Below are positions 27,412-36,148 of a stretch of 64,000 nt of DNA, one piece after another (position 1 is the stretch's first letter; the number at the start of each line of letters is the position of its first letter). Source of the stretch: CAZADS01 sp964483985 (GTDB taxonomy: Bacteria > Pseudomonadota > Alphaproteobacteria > Thalassobaculales > Thalassobaculaceae); NCBI GenBank assembly GCA_964483985.1, contig CAZADS010000100.1, forward strand, positions 1-64,000. The letters run 5' to 3'. Under the pieces are notes generated by a model that was given only the letters and a program-made list of their open reading frames with translations, had not been told where the DNA came from and did no database searches. Both the position numbers and the translations under genes were made by a program.

Positions 27412-29061
27412 TTAAAATCGTGATTCACGTTCTTCGATATTCGCTAAGATATCGATCAAAACAGTTTTGCCTTCTGAATTAAGTTTCTGAGCATTTTGTA
27501 GGGCTTTTGCTATATCAGCAACTTTGCGTACCTTTATACCAATCGCCCCCATACCTTCAGCAATTTTGGCATAGTCTCCGTGCATAATTGAAACGCCGAA
27601 TTCTCGAGCTTCTTGCCCTATGGCAGGGGTGCGGCGTCCAGAATAAGTGGCCATAGCGCTGTTATTAAGGACAATCGTAGTGATTGCGGCGCCTGATCTT
27701 ACAGCAGTTTCGATATCAGTACCCGACATGCCGAATGCACCATCGCCCATTAAGTTGAGGCAGAATTTTTTTGGTTCTGCCATTTTAGCACCGATCATTA
27801 ACGGAATTCCAAAACCTAAGTGGGTGGTCTTACCCCACCCGATATAGCTGTGAGGTGTGGTCGCAATATGAAAGGGTACCATAGAGTCTCTGGGGGCGCC
27901 CGCATCATGTGTTACGATACTATTTTCTAGATCTACATTTTTGTTGATTTCTTGGATTATACGGAAATAACTGATCGGTTCCTCTTCCGATTGCAGTATA
28001 GGAATCCAATCAGCCATGTACTCATTTTTAATGGCTGAAATATCTGATTCTACGGTGTGCCTAATCGATACCCGTTCTTCCTCCAATTTTGCTCTTATTT
28101 CCTCTATCAACAAATCAATAGTAAGTTGGGTATCTCCGACTAAGGCAATATCTGCTGACTCGTCTTTATTAATATCATTTGAGTTTATAGAGTTATGTAT
28201 GATCGTTTTCCCAGGGGGAATCGGTTGTGCATAGGGAGACCTCGTCAGGCTTGACCCTAAAGCCAATACTAAATCACTGTCTGCTAACCATTGATGAGCC
28301 ATCTTTGTAGTTGTTCCGGTTCCTGCTCCTAGTGACAGTGGATGACGTTCGTCAAAAGCAGATTTTCCGGGCATAGTGGTGAATACTGGTATTGCTGTGA
28401 GTTCAGCTAATTGTGCAAGTGAGCGTGTGCCTCTGGAAAATAAAACTCCCGCACCTGCCCATATTAATGGCCTTTTTGCTGCAATTATTTGTTCTGCTGC
28501 CAATTTAATTGCGTTACTGTCGGGGATATGACGAAACATCTTAGGAGATTGATAAGTCTGGGCATTTTTTGGAACGTCTTGATTACAGACGTCGGTTATG
28601 AGTTCAACTACTACGGGACCCGGTGGTCCATTACGTAAGCTGCTGAATGCTCGACGCATTACGTCAGCAACCTGATGGGGCGTATAAATCGCCTCTACAT
28701 GTTTAGCCCACCCTTGATATTTTTGCGCCGCATTAAAATTAGGCGGCACTCCAATTTGATGAAGTGAATTTCCGCCGAGCATTACCAATATGGGTATATT
28801 ATCGGCGAAAGCTTGCGATAAGCCTCCCATGGCATTCTCCGCACCTGCTTGAGATTGGACAGCTACCACTCCGAACTTTTGGCGATCGCTAATCCGACTA
28901 AACCCGTCAGCGGCCATCACGGCTCCACGTTCGTGTCTAAAGGCAATGGGCCGTATGCCTTCTCTAGCCACGGCTGAGATTAAAGGGTTACTTGGGAAGC
29001 AAGAAATCCATTCAACACCTTCTTTTTTAAGGATTTTGGCGATGTATTCTATACCGTTCAT
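27412..29061 (-). CDS. ThDP-dependent enzyme of the acetolactate synthase / decarboxylase family
   Basis: A thiamin diphosphate enzyme of 549 residues from ATG 29061, preceded by AAGAGG. The catalytic glutamate lies in IAFRHERGAVMAADG near residue 50, and the ThDP-Mg motif runs from GDGAFGMSGTDIETAV to VLNN near residue 460. All three domains (pyrimidine, central, pyrophosphate) appear complete. No ilvH regulatory subunit or branched-chain genes are nearby, so it is unlikely to be the biosynthetic acetolactate synthase; a lyase or decarboxylase acting on a 2-oxo or 2-hydroxyacyl substrate is more likely. It is divergent from a Gfo/Idh/MocA gene over a 305-bp control region. Confidence 0.8.
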   Translation of the reverse strand: MNGIEYIAKILKKEGVEWISCFPSNPLISAVAREGIRPIAFRHERGAVMAADGFSRISDRQKFGVVAVQSQAGAENAMGGLSQAFADNIPILVMLGGNSLHQIGVPPNFNAAQKYQGWAKHVEAIYTPHQVADVMRRAFSSLRNGPPGPVVVELITDVCNQDVPKNAQTYQSPKMFRHIPDSNAIKLAAEQIIAAKRPLIWAGAGVLFSRGTRSLAQLAELTAIPVFTTMPGKSAFDERHPLSLGAGTGTTTKMAHQWLADSDLVLALGSSLTRSPYAQPIPPGKTIIHNSINSNDINKDESADIALVGDTQLTIDLLIEEIRAKLEEERVSIRHTVESDISAIKNEYMADWIPILQSEEEPISYFRIIQEINKNVDLENSIVTHDAGAPRDSMVPFHIATTPHSYIGWGKTTHLGFGIPLMIGAKMAEPKKFCLNLMGDGAFGMSGTDIETAVRSGAAITTIVLNNSAMATYSGRRTPAIGQEAREFGVSIMHGDYAKIAEGMGAIGIKVRKVADIAKALQNAQKLNSEGKTVLIDILANIEERESRF

Positions 29062-29366
29062 GGCATTACCTCTTAGTATGAATTTTAATAGTATCAGAAG
29101 ATATACGTTTAAAGCTAAACTGCATATTTGGTAATAAGAGTAAACCATTTTTAAGAAACCTAAACCATTAGCTCTGGTTTGTGAGTGCTTGGTCGGGCAT
29201 TAATATAAAATTTTAGTGGTTGCGGATTAATATAGCAAAGAATGAAGGCCCATTTTTAAGAACTATACGTGGAAGTAAGTTCTCTAATACTGAGTCTCGC
29301 CGTGTTTAACTATTTAATGCAATAAATTATGTGGCGAATAGAGAATAGGACGATGAGGTTTGATAG
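29062..29366. promoter_or_regulatory. Divergent control region with several direct repeats
   Basis: The 305-bp gap between divergent genes holds no gene. It contains CCATTTTTAAGAA twice (29145-29157 and 29251-29263), TAAACCATT twice exactly 20 bp apart (29141-29149 and 29161-29169), and ATTAATATA twice (29199-29207 and 29226-29234). The 20-bp spacing of TAAACCATT is about two helical turns, as expected for a dimeric regulator. No regulator gene is adjacent. Confidence 0.4.
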
Positions 29367-30533
29367 ATGCAGATATTAAATAGCCGCTCCATTAATATGG
29401 GGATGATAGGCGGTGGATACGGATCAAATATTGGTGTGACGCACCGTGATGCTATGAGGCTAGATGGCATATTTGTTCTAAAGGCGGGTGTTTTTTCTTC
29501 GGACATCGACCGAGGTAGATCGTTCGCTGAATCAATTGGTGTTTCAACCAGCCGCTGTTATCAATCATCTGAGGCTTTGGTGGACGCTGAGTATTTATTG
29601 GCTGATGGTATTGAAGCAGTGGCCATTATAACTCCTAATAATTTACATGCTGAAATTGCCAAAGTCTTTCTATCGAAGGGTATTCACGTTATGTGCGAGA
29701 AACCTATGACTACTAACTTAGAGGATGCTCTTGAGCTACGAGAGCTTGCTAATGAAAATTCATGCGTATTGGCGGTAGCTCATGGTTATAGCGGCTATTC
29801 GATGATCCATGCTGCACGCGACTTAGTTGCGGATGGAGCTATTGGTCAAGTAGTTGAGGTTCAAGTTGAGTATGCATCATCTTGGGGCGCTATGTTGTCG
29901 GGTGATACGGATCATAAAGGAGGTGTTTGGAAAACTAACCCGTTGATGACGGGGCCATCTATTTCTATCAGCGATTTGGGAGTTCATGCCCATCATTTAG
30001 CACGGCTAGTCACTGGATTGGAGATAACCGAAGTTTCTTCTGAACTTTCAACGCTCGTCCCGGGTAGATCTGTCGACGATAACGCTCATGTTATGTTGAG
30101 GTTTAATAATGGTGCACGCGGTCTCTTGTGGTCTACGATAGCTGCCGCTGGCACCGCAAATAATCTCAAACTAAGAGTTTTCGGGCATGATGGTCATTTG
30201 GAGTGGACTCAGGAAACCCCAGACCGGCTGGATTTCCGGCCTCTGGCAGGTCCAGTTAAAATATATCGTCGTTCCTTGGATGAAACCTCCGGTTCAGCGA
30301 AGAGATCTCGTCGGCGCCCTGGGCAACCTGAGGGGTTTGTGGATTCTTTTGCTAATATTTATCGCGATTTCGCTTCACACATTATAGCGGATAAAAGTTC
30401 CAAGGGTACTTTTTTGCCTCGGTTTCCGGATTGCCACGATGGAGTGGCCGGAGTTGCTTTTATAGAAGCCGTTGCGAAGTCTTCGAACGAGAACAGCCGT
30501 TGGATTTCTGTGTATGATAGTAGATTCAGTTAG
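29367..30533 (+). CDS. Gfo/Idh/MocA-family oxidoreductase
   Basis: An NAD(P)-dependent dehydrogenase of 388 residues. The N-terminal Rossmann motif is MGMIGGGYGSNIGVTH (residues about 11-26) and the conserved EKP motif is in HVMCEKPMTTNLEDA near residue 115, followed by the C-terminal alpha/beta substrate domain with SDLGVHAHHLARLVTG. Family members oxidise sugars, inositols and related polyols; the substrate here cannot be inferred. Its ATG follows GATGAGGTTTGATAG. It probably shares a transcript with the carboxymuconolactone-decarboxylase-like gene 65 bp downstream. Confidence 0.87.
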   Translation: MQILNSRSINMGMIGGGYGSNIGVTHRDAMRLDGIFVLKAGVFSSDIDRGRSFAESIGVSTSRCYQSSEALVDAEYLLADGIEAVAIITPNNLHAEIAKVFLSKGIHVMCEKPMTTNLEDALELRELANENSCVLAVAHGYSGYSMIHAARDLVADGAIGQVVEVQVEYASSWGAMLSGDTDHKGGVWKTNPLMTGPSISISDLGVHAHHLARLVTGLEITEVSSELSTLVPGRSVDDNAHVMLRFNNGARGLLWSTIAAAGTANNLKLRVFGHDGHLEWTQETPDRLDFRPLAGPVKIYRRSLDETSGSAKRSRRRPGQPEGFVDSFANIYRDFASHIIADKSSKGTFLPRFPDCHDGVAGVAFIEAVAKSSNENSRWISVYDSRFS

Positions 30534-30598
30534 GAAAGATGTAGAGCCTGTCTTTTATTTTGTTTGGAATTGTTTAAATATTGTGATCGGATTTTTTT

Positions 30599-31354
30599 AT
30601 GAACCGAAAAGAACTTAGAAAAGCTGGACAAGATATCCGGCTTAAACTTGGTCTAGGAAACAAAAGCACTTCTGAATTAGCGCCCGGTTTTAATGTACTA
30701 GTAGACGAAATGATGTTTGGGAAAATTTGGGCGAGACCGGGTCTGTCTTTAGAAGAAAAGATGTTGTCGACGCTATCGGCACTGACTTCGAGGCAGATTT
30801 TGAGCCAGTTGCGACCTTATATATCGGCCGCTCTACATATAGGCTTGTCACATAGAACAATTCAAGAAGTAATGATTCACTGTGGAATTTATTCTGGGCT
30901 ACCTTCGATGGAAAATTCACTTAAAATTGTGTCGGAAATTATAAAAGAAAAACAAATAAAGGTTGATCCAGTTTGTTTTCCTGAACCTGATTTACCTGAA
31001 TTATTTGACCTAGGAGAAAGTGTGAAACAAGTATTACATGGCGATCGCGCTGAGATGGGTTATGCTGCTCTCGACTCCGAGGCGGCGTCTAAACTATACC
31101 CTACGGCAATTGAATATGGTTATGGAGCGATCTGGGGACGGCCTTATTTGGATCGACGACAGCGCATGATCTGTACAATAAGTGCGTTTACAGCGATTGA
31201 TTCTCACATTCAGTGTCGAAAATTTTTCCGCTCTGCAACTAGTGTAGGATTAGATAAAGACGAAATTCACGAAGTGATTATCCAGACTGCGCCTTATTCC
31301 GGATTTCCACGGGCTCTCAATGCTTTATCGATTGCGGACGAGGTGATTGGTTAG
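30599..31354 (+). CDS. Tandem carboxymuconolactone decarboxylase-like protein
   Basis: A 251-residue protein with two copies of the CMD/AhpD helical domain: residues about 35-115 (IWARPGLSLEEKMLSTLSAL, ending GIYSGLPSMENSL) and about 165-250 (IWGRPYLDRRQRMICTISAF, ending APYSGFPRALNAL). Each lacks the CxxC of AhpD peroxidase-type members, so a decarboxylase/lactonase-like role is more likely than a redox one. It follows the Gfo/Idh/MocA gene and overlaps the convergent ketopantoate-reductase-like gene by 4 bp. Confidence 0.85.
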   Translation: MNRKELRKAGQDIRLKLGLGNKSTSELAPGFNVLVDEMMFGKIWARPGLSLEEKMLSTLSALTSRQILSQLRPYISAALHIGLSHRTIQEVMIHCGIYSGLPSMENSLKIVSEIIKEKQIKVDPVCFPEPDLPELFDLGESVKQVLHGDRAEMGYAALDSEAASKLYPTAIEYGYGAIWGRPYLDRRQRMICTISAFTAIDSHIQCRKFFRSATSVGLDKDEIHEVIIQTAPYSGFPRALNALSIADEVIG

Positions 31355-32316
31355 GGAGAGGAAATTGGTTTTTTATTTAAATATCTGGATTCTTTTCCTT
31401 TAATTATGGCCACTAAAGTTTTATTAATTGGTGTTGGTATACGATATTCTTCTCCCAATTGTACAACTTTACCCGCTATAGTATCTATTTCAGTGGGTCT
31501 TTTGTTCTGTAAATCAGCACAAAGGCTGGATTTAGAGTTTCCAGTTCCAATTGTGCTTATGAAAGGCGCGAGAATTTCTTGTCTGTCCTTTTCAGTTAAG
31601 GTAATCCCTGCAGCGGCAGCAACTGACGCTGCCTCTTCCAAAGCTCCTATACATATCGTCTTTAATTCCGGAATTGCCATCATCTCTTGCTGAGTTAAAT
31701 TCGTTGCCCCTGATGCGGCACTCAAAGCTACGTTGGCAAGGAATTTTTTCCACATTACCTTTCGCAACTCAGGACTCGCAAAAGTTTTCAATCCCGCTTT
31801 TGTAAAAGCGTTTGCTATATTTTCGACTCTAGTTGAGAGACCGCCTTTTAATTCGCCGATGTACGACGCTAAGTCGCTAAAATTATGAATTATGCCAGGC
31901 GCAGTTACAATCGCGCCTTGATTAGTCAATCCTCCCAAAACATTATCCATGCCAATTACAGATCCTATATTTTCTTCGTTACCTAAACCATTTTGAAAAC
32001 TGATAGCTAATGTTTTGGGTCCAAAAATATCCTTTGCAGAATTTACGGCTTTAATAGTATGCATTGCTTTAGTTTGGACGATGACTGCATCTACAATCCC
32101 TACGTCGGTTGGATCTGTAGTTGCACCGATCGAGATATAGCGATCTCCGCCGTGCCCCGTGATTTTGAGACCATGTGTTTTTATGGTGTTGATATGATCG
32201 ATCTTCCGATCAATCAGAGTTACATTTAATCCGCCCTCCCGCAGTAAACCGCCGAACAAACCGCCAATTGCACCGGCACCCAAGACTGCGACCCGTGGCC
32301 ATGATGATGACATCAT
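31351..32316 (-). CDS. Ketopantoate reductase-like dehydrogenase (PanE/ApbA family)
   Basis: A 321-residue NADPH-dependent 2-oxoacid reductase. The N-terminal motif VLGAGAIGGLFGG and the catalytic lysine region MWKKFLANVALSAASG near residue 188 are clear, followed by the helical C-terminal domain. No pan genes are present and it is paired with an MhpD-type hydratase 32 bp upstream on the same strand, so a catabolic 2-oxoacid or hydroxyacid role is as likely as pantothenate synthesis. Confidence 0.85.
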   Translation of the reverse strand: MMSSSWPRVAVLGAGAIGGLFGGLLREGGLNVTLIDRKIDHINTIKTHGLKITGHGGDRYISIGATTDPTDVGIVDAVIVQTKAMHTIKAVNSAKDIFGPKTLAISFQNGLGNEENIGSVIGMDNVLGGLTNQGAIVTAPGIIHNFSDLASYIGELKGGLSTRVENIANAFTKAGLKTFASPELRKVMWKKFLANVALSAASGATNLTQQEMMAIPELKTICIGALEEAASVAAAAGITLTEKDRQEILAPFISTIGTGNSKSSLCADLQNKRPTEIDTIAGKVVQLGEEYRIPTPINKTLVAIIKGKESRYLNKKPISSP

Positions 32317-32348
32317 TTTTCTTGCCCTTTTTCAAATTGAATAGGAAG

Positions 32349-33137
32349 TCAGTGGAAATCTATCGAAATATCACCCAGAGAACCAAATTTTGCTCTAACC
32401 TTTGACCCCGCTTTTATGGGTTGAGGGTCCGTCGCGGCTCCCGTGGAAATATATTGCCCAGCGGAAACACTAATACCTCTATAACACAATATATCTAAAG
32501 CCTGAACTAAGGAATCAATAGGATTTGCTCGATCTGCTCCGAGAAAGTTCTGTGCAGATGGATGATCGTCCACGCAACAATCAATAAATAGATTGATCAG
32601 GTCAAGGTCTTTCCAATCAGGGATTTCATTACCAAAAACGAACCCTATCCCAGTCCCATTATCAGCAATTTCATCTATAGTTGAAGTTTTATAAAAGTCT
32701 GGAAGCAACGGATATCGGTTGCCGATGATTTCGATCGCTAGATGTAATGTAACTAGGGGACTTAACTCTTTTGCGGTATACGTGTTAGATCGAGCTGGCA
32801 GGGAATCAAGAAGGCGAAACGCGAATTCGCATTCTACGCGGGCGTGAGGAAAACGTGCTATTGGAAGTTGGACTGGCGAAGTAAACATGACATTGTCGAA
32901 AATTCTACCTATAATAGGACCATCATGACCCGCTTTGAGGCGCATGGCTGGACTAGTCGCGCCGAGTTTCCATCCAACTACGGGAAAACCTATCATATCG
33001 GCCATTGCGTCTTGAATAGCATAAGCTTGGTCCCGTGTTTTGGCTCTAAATTCGCTAGGAAAGGTTTCTACTTTGCCGGGTTTCAACCACGCTTCGCTTA
33101 AAAGTTCTGCAGCTTTTTTTATTTGATTACTTCGCAT
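32349..33137 (-). CDS. 2-oxo-4-pentenoate hydratase family protein (MhpD-like)
   Basis: A 262-residue protein of the 2-keto-4-pentenoate hydratase / oxalocrotonate decarboxylase family, which adds water to or decarboxylates dienols from aromatic-ring meta-cleavage. Visible marks are VVGWKLGATSPAMR near residue 54, CEFAFRL near residue 103 (metal-binding acidic cluster), GNGTGIGFV-like DNGTGIGFVFG, and the C-terminal SAGQYISTGAATDP. No ring-cleavage dioxygenase is seen here, so the substrate is open. The ATG is preceded by AAAAGG. It heads a two-gene minus-strand unit and is divergent from the CoA-transferase. Confidence 0.85.
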   Translation of the reverse strand: MRSNQIKKAAELLSEAWLKPGKVETFPSEFRAKTRDQAYAIQDAMADMIGFPVVGWKLGATSPAMRLKAGHDGPIIGRIFDNVMFTSPVQLPIARFPHARVECEFAFRLLDSLPARSNTYTAKELSPLVTLHLAIEIIGNRYPLLPDFYKTSTIDEIADNGTGIGFVFGNEIPDWKDLDLINLFIDCCVDDHPSAQNFLGADRANPIDSLVQALDILCYRGISVSAGQYISTGAATDPQPIKAGSKVRAKFGSLGDISIDFH

Positions 33138-33173
33138 TTGTTGTACCTTTTATGAAAATGGGATTATTAGCTT

Positions 33174-34067
33174 ATGGATTATAACAGCAAGATAATGGAT
33201 GCACAGACTGCTGCTAGGCTTATATCTGACCGTGCAACTATTGGTTTAATTGGTGGTGGAGGTGGATTATTAGAAGCTGACACGATTATGGCTGCTATCG
33301 AAAATAGATTTCTTTCCGGGGATGGTCCTAGAGATTTAACGCTTGTTCATGCGTTAGGCATAGGCGACCGAAACAGGAAAGGATTAAACAGGTTTGCTCA
33401 TGAAGGTATGGTTAAAAAAGTCATTGGTGGTCATTGGGTATGGTCGCCAAATATGCAGAAATTGGCTAAAGACGAGAAAATTGAAGCTTATGTGTTGCCT
33501 GGGGGCGTTATTATGCAGCTATGGCGTGAAATAGGGGCTAAAAGACCAGGCCTTACCACGCATGTTGGACTTGGGACTTTCATCGATCCGCGAATCAGCG
33601 GCGGAAAAATGAATGCCAGTGCTAAAGATGATTTAGTAGAATTAATTGAAATAGAAGGTAAGGATTGGCTGCGGTATCTTCCTTTTTCGGTTGATGTTGC
33701 CATTATTAGAGGCAGTTTTGCAGATCCAGAGGGAAATATTAGTTTGGCACAGGAAGGTGCAACACTGGACGTCTACGCACTTGCTATGGCCGCTCATAAT
33801 TCAGGGGGTAAAGTGTTAGCCCAAGTGCGCAGCGCCGTTCCAACTGGAGGGATTTCAGCCAATTTGGTTCGTATTCCTGGCGTGATAGTAGATGCCGTTG
33901 TGGTGGACCCGACACAGCCGTTGAGTCACGAGGTATTTCATGATCCTACTTTGACCGGTGAATCTTGGGGAAAGGGTAGTGACTCGGAGCCTATGGCGGT
34001 ATCTGAAAGGACTGTCATAGCTCGGAGAGCAGCAGCTGAAAAATTTGACGGAGCAGTCATAAACTAA
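33174..34067 (+). CDS. Class I CoA-transferase, N-terminal part (gene broken by in-frame TAA)
   Basis: These 297 codons form the N-terminal domain and linker of a single-chain acyl-CoA:acetate/3-oxoacid CoA-transferase of the YdiF/propionate CoA-transferase type (normally about 510-530 residues). Marks include LTLVHALGIGDRNRKGLNRF, FAHEGMVKKVIGGHWVW and GLTTHVGLGTFIDPRISGGK. It ends with RRAAAEKFDGAVIN followed by TAA. The same frame then goes straight on with GFGIHDSVAKI, so the stop replaces the leucine of the conserved VNLGFGIP motif. The downstream part is listed separately. Start may be ATG 33174 or 33195. Confidence 0.85.
   Translation: MDYNSKIMDAQTAARLISDRATIGLIGGGGGLLEADTIMAAIENRFLSGDGPRDLTLVHALGIGDRNRKGLNRFAHEGMVKKVIGGHWVWSPNMQKLAKDEKIEAYVLPGGVIMQLWREIGAKRPGLTTHVGLGTFIDPRISGGKMNASAKDDLVELIEIEGKDWLRYLPFSVDVAIIRGSFADPEGNISLAQEGATLDVYALAMAAHNSGGKVLAQVRSAVPTGGISANLVRIPGVIVDAVVVDPTQPLSHEVFHDPTLTGESWGKGSDSEPMAVSERTVIARRAAAEKFDGAVIN
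34065..34067 (+). other. In-frame TAA inside the conserved VN(L)GFGI motif
   Basis: Reading GTC ATA AAC TAA GGT TTT GGT, the TAA falls where relatives have leucine in VNLGFGIP, the loop that helps bind CoA. A single-base change from TTA would create it. The frame stays open for 641 further bases. Point mutation in the strain or an assembly/sequencing error are the leading explanations. Confidence 0.8.
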
Positions 34068-34118
34068 GGTTTTGGTATCCATGATTCTGTTGCGAAAATT
34101 GTATCAGCGCAGGGTGAT

Positions 34119-34709
34119 GTGGGCCGATACAATCAGACGATTGAGCACGGAACATACGGGGGCACTCTTTTGGATGGCTCATCTTTCGGATATGCTAGGT
34201 TTGCTACCGCTATGATAGATTCTCCTTCGCAATTTGATTTCTATTCTGGCGGCGGACTCGATATAGCATTTTTAGGTATGGGGGAACTGGATCAGCGAGG
34301 CAATGTAAATGTTTCAAAATTGGGCGGCGTAACGGTGGGTCCAGGAGGATTTATAGACATAGCGCAGAATGCACGAAAGATGGTCTTTTGCGGTACTTTT
34401 GAAGCAAAGGGTGTTGAATTAAAGATTGGGCATGGGTGTCTCAGGATTAAAAAGCATGGCGACATCAGAAAATTGGTGTCTGACGTTGATCAAATTACGT
34501 TTAGTGGTAAGCAAGCGGTCAAATCTAATCAGGAAGTTATTTACGTTACTGAAAGAGCTGTATTTCGGTTAACGAGTGCTGGTTTAGCTCTCAGTGAGAT
34601 TGCGCCTGGCATAGATTTAAGAAGCGATGTTCTAGAGCGTATGAATTTTCAACCGCTTATCCCAACTAAACCAAAACTAATGGAATCCACCTATTTTTCT
34701 GAGAGTTAG
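34119..34709 (+). CDS. Class I CoA-transferase, C-terminal part (downstream of in-frame TAA)
   Basis: The catalytic C-terminal domain of the broken CoA-transferase, in the same frame as the upstream part. The catalytic glutamate is in TIEHGTYGG; counted from the upstream start it is about residue 324, close to the position in YdiF-type enzymes. GGGLDIAFLGMGELDQRGNV and VFCGTFEAKG are further family marks. The first usable start after the stop is GTG 34119 with AGGG 4 nt before it, but that would omit the 17 conserved residues between 34068 and 34118. This argues against a natural two-subunit split, where the beta chain begins well before this motif. Confidence 0.82.
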   Translation: MGRYNQTIEHGTYGGTLLDGSSFGYARFATAMIDSPSQFDFYSGGGLDIAFLGMGELDQRGNVNVSKLGGVTVGPGGFIDIAQNARKMVFCGTFEAKGVELKIGHGCLRIKKHGDIRKLVSDVDQITFSGKQAVKSNQEVIYVTERAVFRLTSAGLALSEIAPGIDLRSDVLERMNFQPLIPTKPKLMESTYFSES

Positions 34710-34729
34710 AAAACTGTACCTAAGGAGCG

Positions 34730-35164
34730 CTAATTATTTTTGACCCATTGAAGCATATGTTTTGCTACCGCAACTAACTCGTTGGTCTGGTTGGTGATCG
34801 CTACGTTCGCCGTAGTACGACGTTTTACCAAGTCAATTTCATTAAACGTATAGGCTACCGTGACAGTATCCCCCATATAAACCGGCTTCAAGAATCTTAT
34901 CCTATCAAAACCCACCGCCACAGGAGTCTCCGTTTCGTCATCTCGACAATGGGCGATTGCTAACGTAGAAACGGTTGAAATAAATCCTACTAAAAGAGCG
35001 CCATGTGCTTGTCGACGACCAAAGGAAGACTTTTCCATATAAACCTGATTAGTGTGGTTTGGAGAAAAATCACCTGTTATTCCTGCGAACAAATAGACGT
35101 CTGTTTCGCCAACCGTTTTCGAAAATGTGGTGACATCCCCAATACTAACGTGAAATTTAGACAT
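34730..35164 (-). CDS. MaoC-like hotdog dehydratase
   Basis: A 144-residue hotdog-fold protein of the MaoC/(R)-specific enoyl-CoA hydratase family. The hydratase motif appears as LFAGITGDFSPNHTN near residues 25-39, with the catalytic Asp and His present, followed by RRQAHGALLVGFISTV. Such single-domain proteins hydrate trans-2-enoyl-CoA or related thioesters. It converges on the CoA-transferase gene with 20 bp between them. Confidence 0.85.
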   Translation of the reverse strand: MSKFHVSIGDVTTFSKTVGETDVYLFAGITGDFSPNHTNQVYMEKSSFGRRQAHGALLVGFISTVSTLAIAHCRDDETETPVAVGFDRIRFLKPVYMGDTVTVAYTFNEIDLVKRRTTANVAITNQTNELVAVAKHMLQWVKNN

Positions 35165-35253
35165 GATTCCCTACTTAGTTAGGATTTGTTTTCAGGCTGG
35201 ACGGCTTACCTTTGTTGTTTCCCCCGCTAAAAGAAGTAAGCAAAAATAATTTA

Positions 35254-35277
35254 GACTCCATAGTTATGGATGGAGTT
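35254..35277. repeat. Inverted repeat ACTCCAT/ATGGAGT in divergent gap
   Basis: ACTCCAT (35255-35261) and ATGGAGT (35270-35276) form a perfect 7-bp inverted repeat with an 8-nt spacer. It lies in the 212-bp gap between the divergent MaoC and dienelactone hydrolase genes. This is the size and place expected of an operator, but no cognate regulator is visible. Confidence 0.35.
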
Positions 35278-35376
35278 TAGCATACTTTTGCTTCAAGATT
35301 AGAATTAGTTGCCAGTAATAAAAGTCTGAGGTCAAATCGTTTTTTTAATACAAAGTTTTAATTTAGGGAAACTCCT

Positions 35377-36114
35377 ATGAAAGAAGAAATAATAGATATC
35401 AGAACTAACGACGGATTGATGGAGACCTTCATATGTCGACCGGAGCGTGATGGACCGTATCCAGCCATATTTTTTCTAATGGATGCCCCTGGTGTTAGAG
35501 AGGAACTTTATGATATGGCGAGACGATTGGGTACGGTCGGTTATTTTGTGGTATTGCCGAATCTTTATTATCGAGATGGTCGAGATACCAAATATGGGGA
35601 TGACGTCTTAGATCATGGAAGTGCAGAGCATACGCGTATGAGAGCTGTGCGTACGAAGATGGTAATACCGCCGGTGATGGAAGATATCCAAGAGCTTTTG
35701 ACGTATGTTGCCGATCATCAAGAAGTATTAAATGGTCCTGTGGGGATTCATGGGTATTGCATGAGCGGTCCATACGCGCTGGCCGCCGCCGCTAGATATC
35801 CCAATCAAATAGGGGCGGCAGCATCTTTTTACGGCACTTGGTTAGTTAGTGATGCTGAGGAAAGTCCGCATTTAACTTTGGGAAAAGCCAAGGGAGAGCT
35901 TTACATATCATGCGCGGAGCATGATGAATTAGCTCCGTTGGATATGGTTGAACAACTAAAACAATTGTTTACTAATTCTGGCAACGTGGGTGAATTGGAG
36001 GTTCAAAAAGGGGTGCACCATGGTTTTGCTTTCCCAAAGCGCTGGTGCTATGACAAACCAGCTTCCGAACGTCACTGGGAACGATTAATTTCCTTATATC
36101 GTCGGTGCCTTTGA
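35377..36114 (+). CDS. Dienelactone hydrolase family protein
   Basis: A 245-residue alpha/beta hydrolase of the dienelactone hydrolase family with a cysteine nucleophile: GYCMSG around Cys128. The acidic residue is in SCAEHDELAP and the histidine in GVHHGFAFP, completing the Cys-Asp-His triad. Classical members open dienelactone in chlorocatechol breakdown, but many homologues act on other lactones or esters. No chlorocatechol pathway is present, so the substrate is unknown. GGGAAACTCCT precedes the ATG. Confidence 0.87.
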   Translation: MKEEIIDIRTNDGLMETFICRPERDGPYPAIFFLMDAPGVREELYDMARRLGTVGYFVVLPNLYYRDGRDTKYGDDVLDHGSAEHTRMRAVRTKMVIPPVMEDIQELLTYVADHQEVLNGPVGIHGYCMSGPYALAAAARYPNQIGAAASFYGTWLVSDAEESPHLTLGKAKGELYISCAEHDELAPLDMVEQLKQLFTNSGNVGELEVQKGVHHGFAFPKRWCYDKPASERHWERLISLYRRCL

Positions 36115-36148
36115 CCAATTTGGTAAAATCAAGTCTGTAAAAAACATT

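Noticed and set aside
27412..29061. Biosynthetic acetolactate synthase (ilvB)
   Set aside because: No ilvH or ilvC neighbour and the context is catabolic; only the ThDP family can be supported.
34065..34067. TAA as a recoded or read-through codon
   Set aside because: TAA is not used for selenocysteine or pyrrolysine, and every other gene in the window ends normally at TAA; no recoding signal is visible.
33174..34709. CoA-transferase read as a natural two-subunit enzyme
   Set aside because: The stop falls within the VNLGFGIP motif and conserved residues lie between the stop and the next start, whereas real alpha/beta enzymes split well upstream of this motif.
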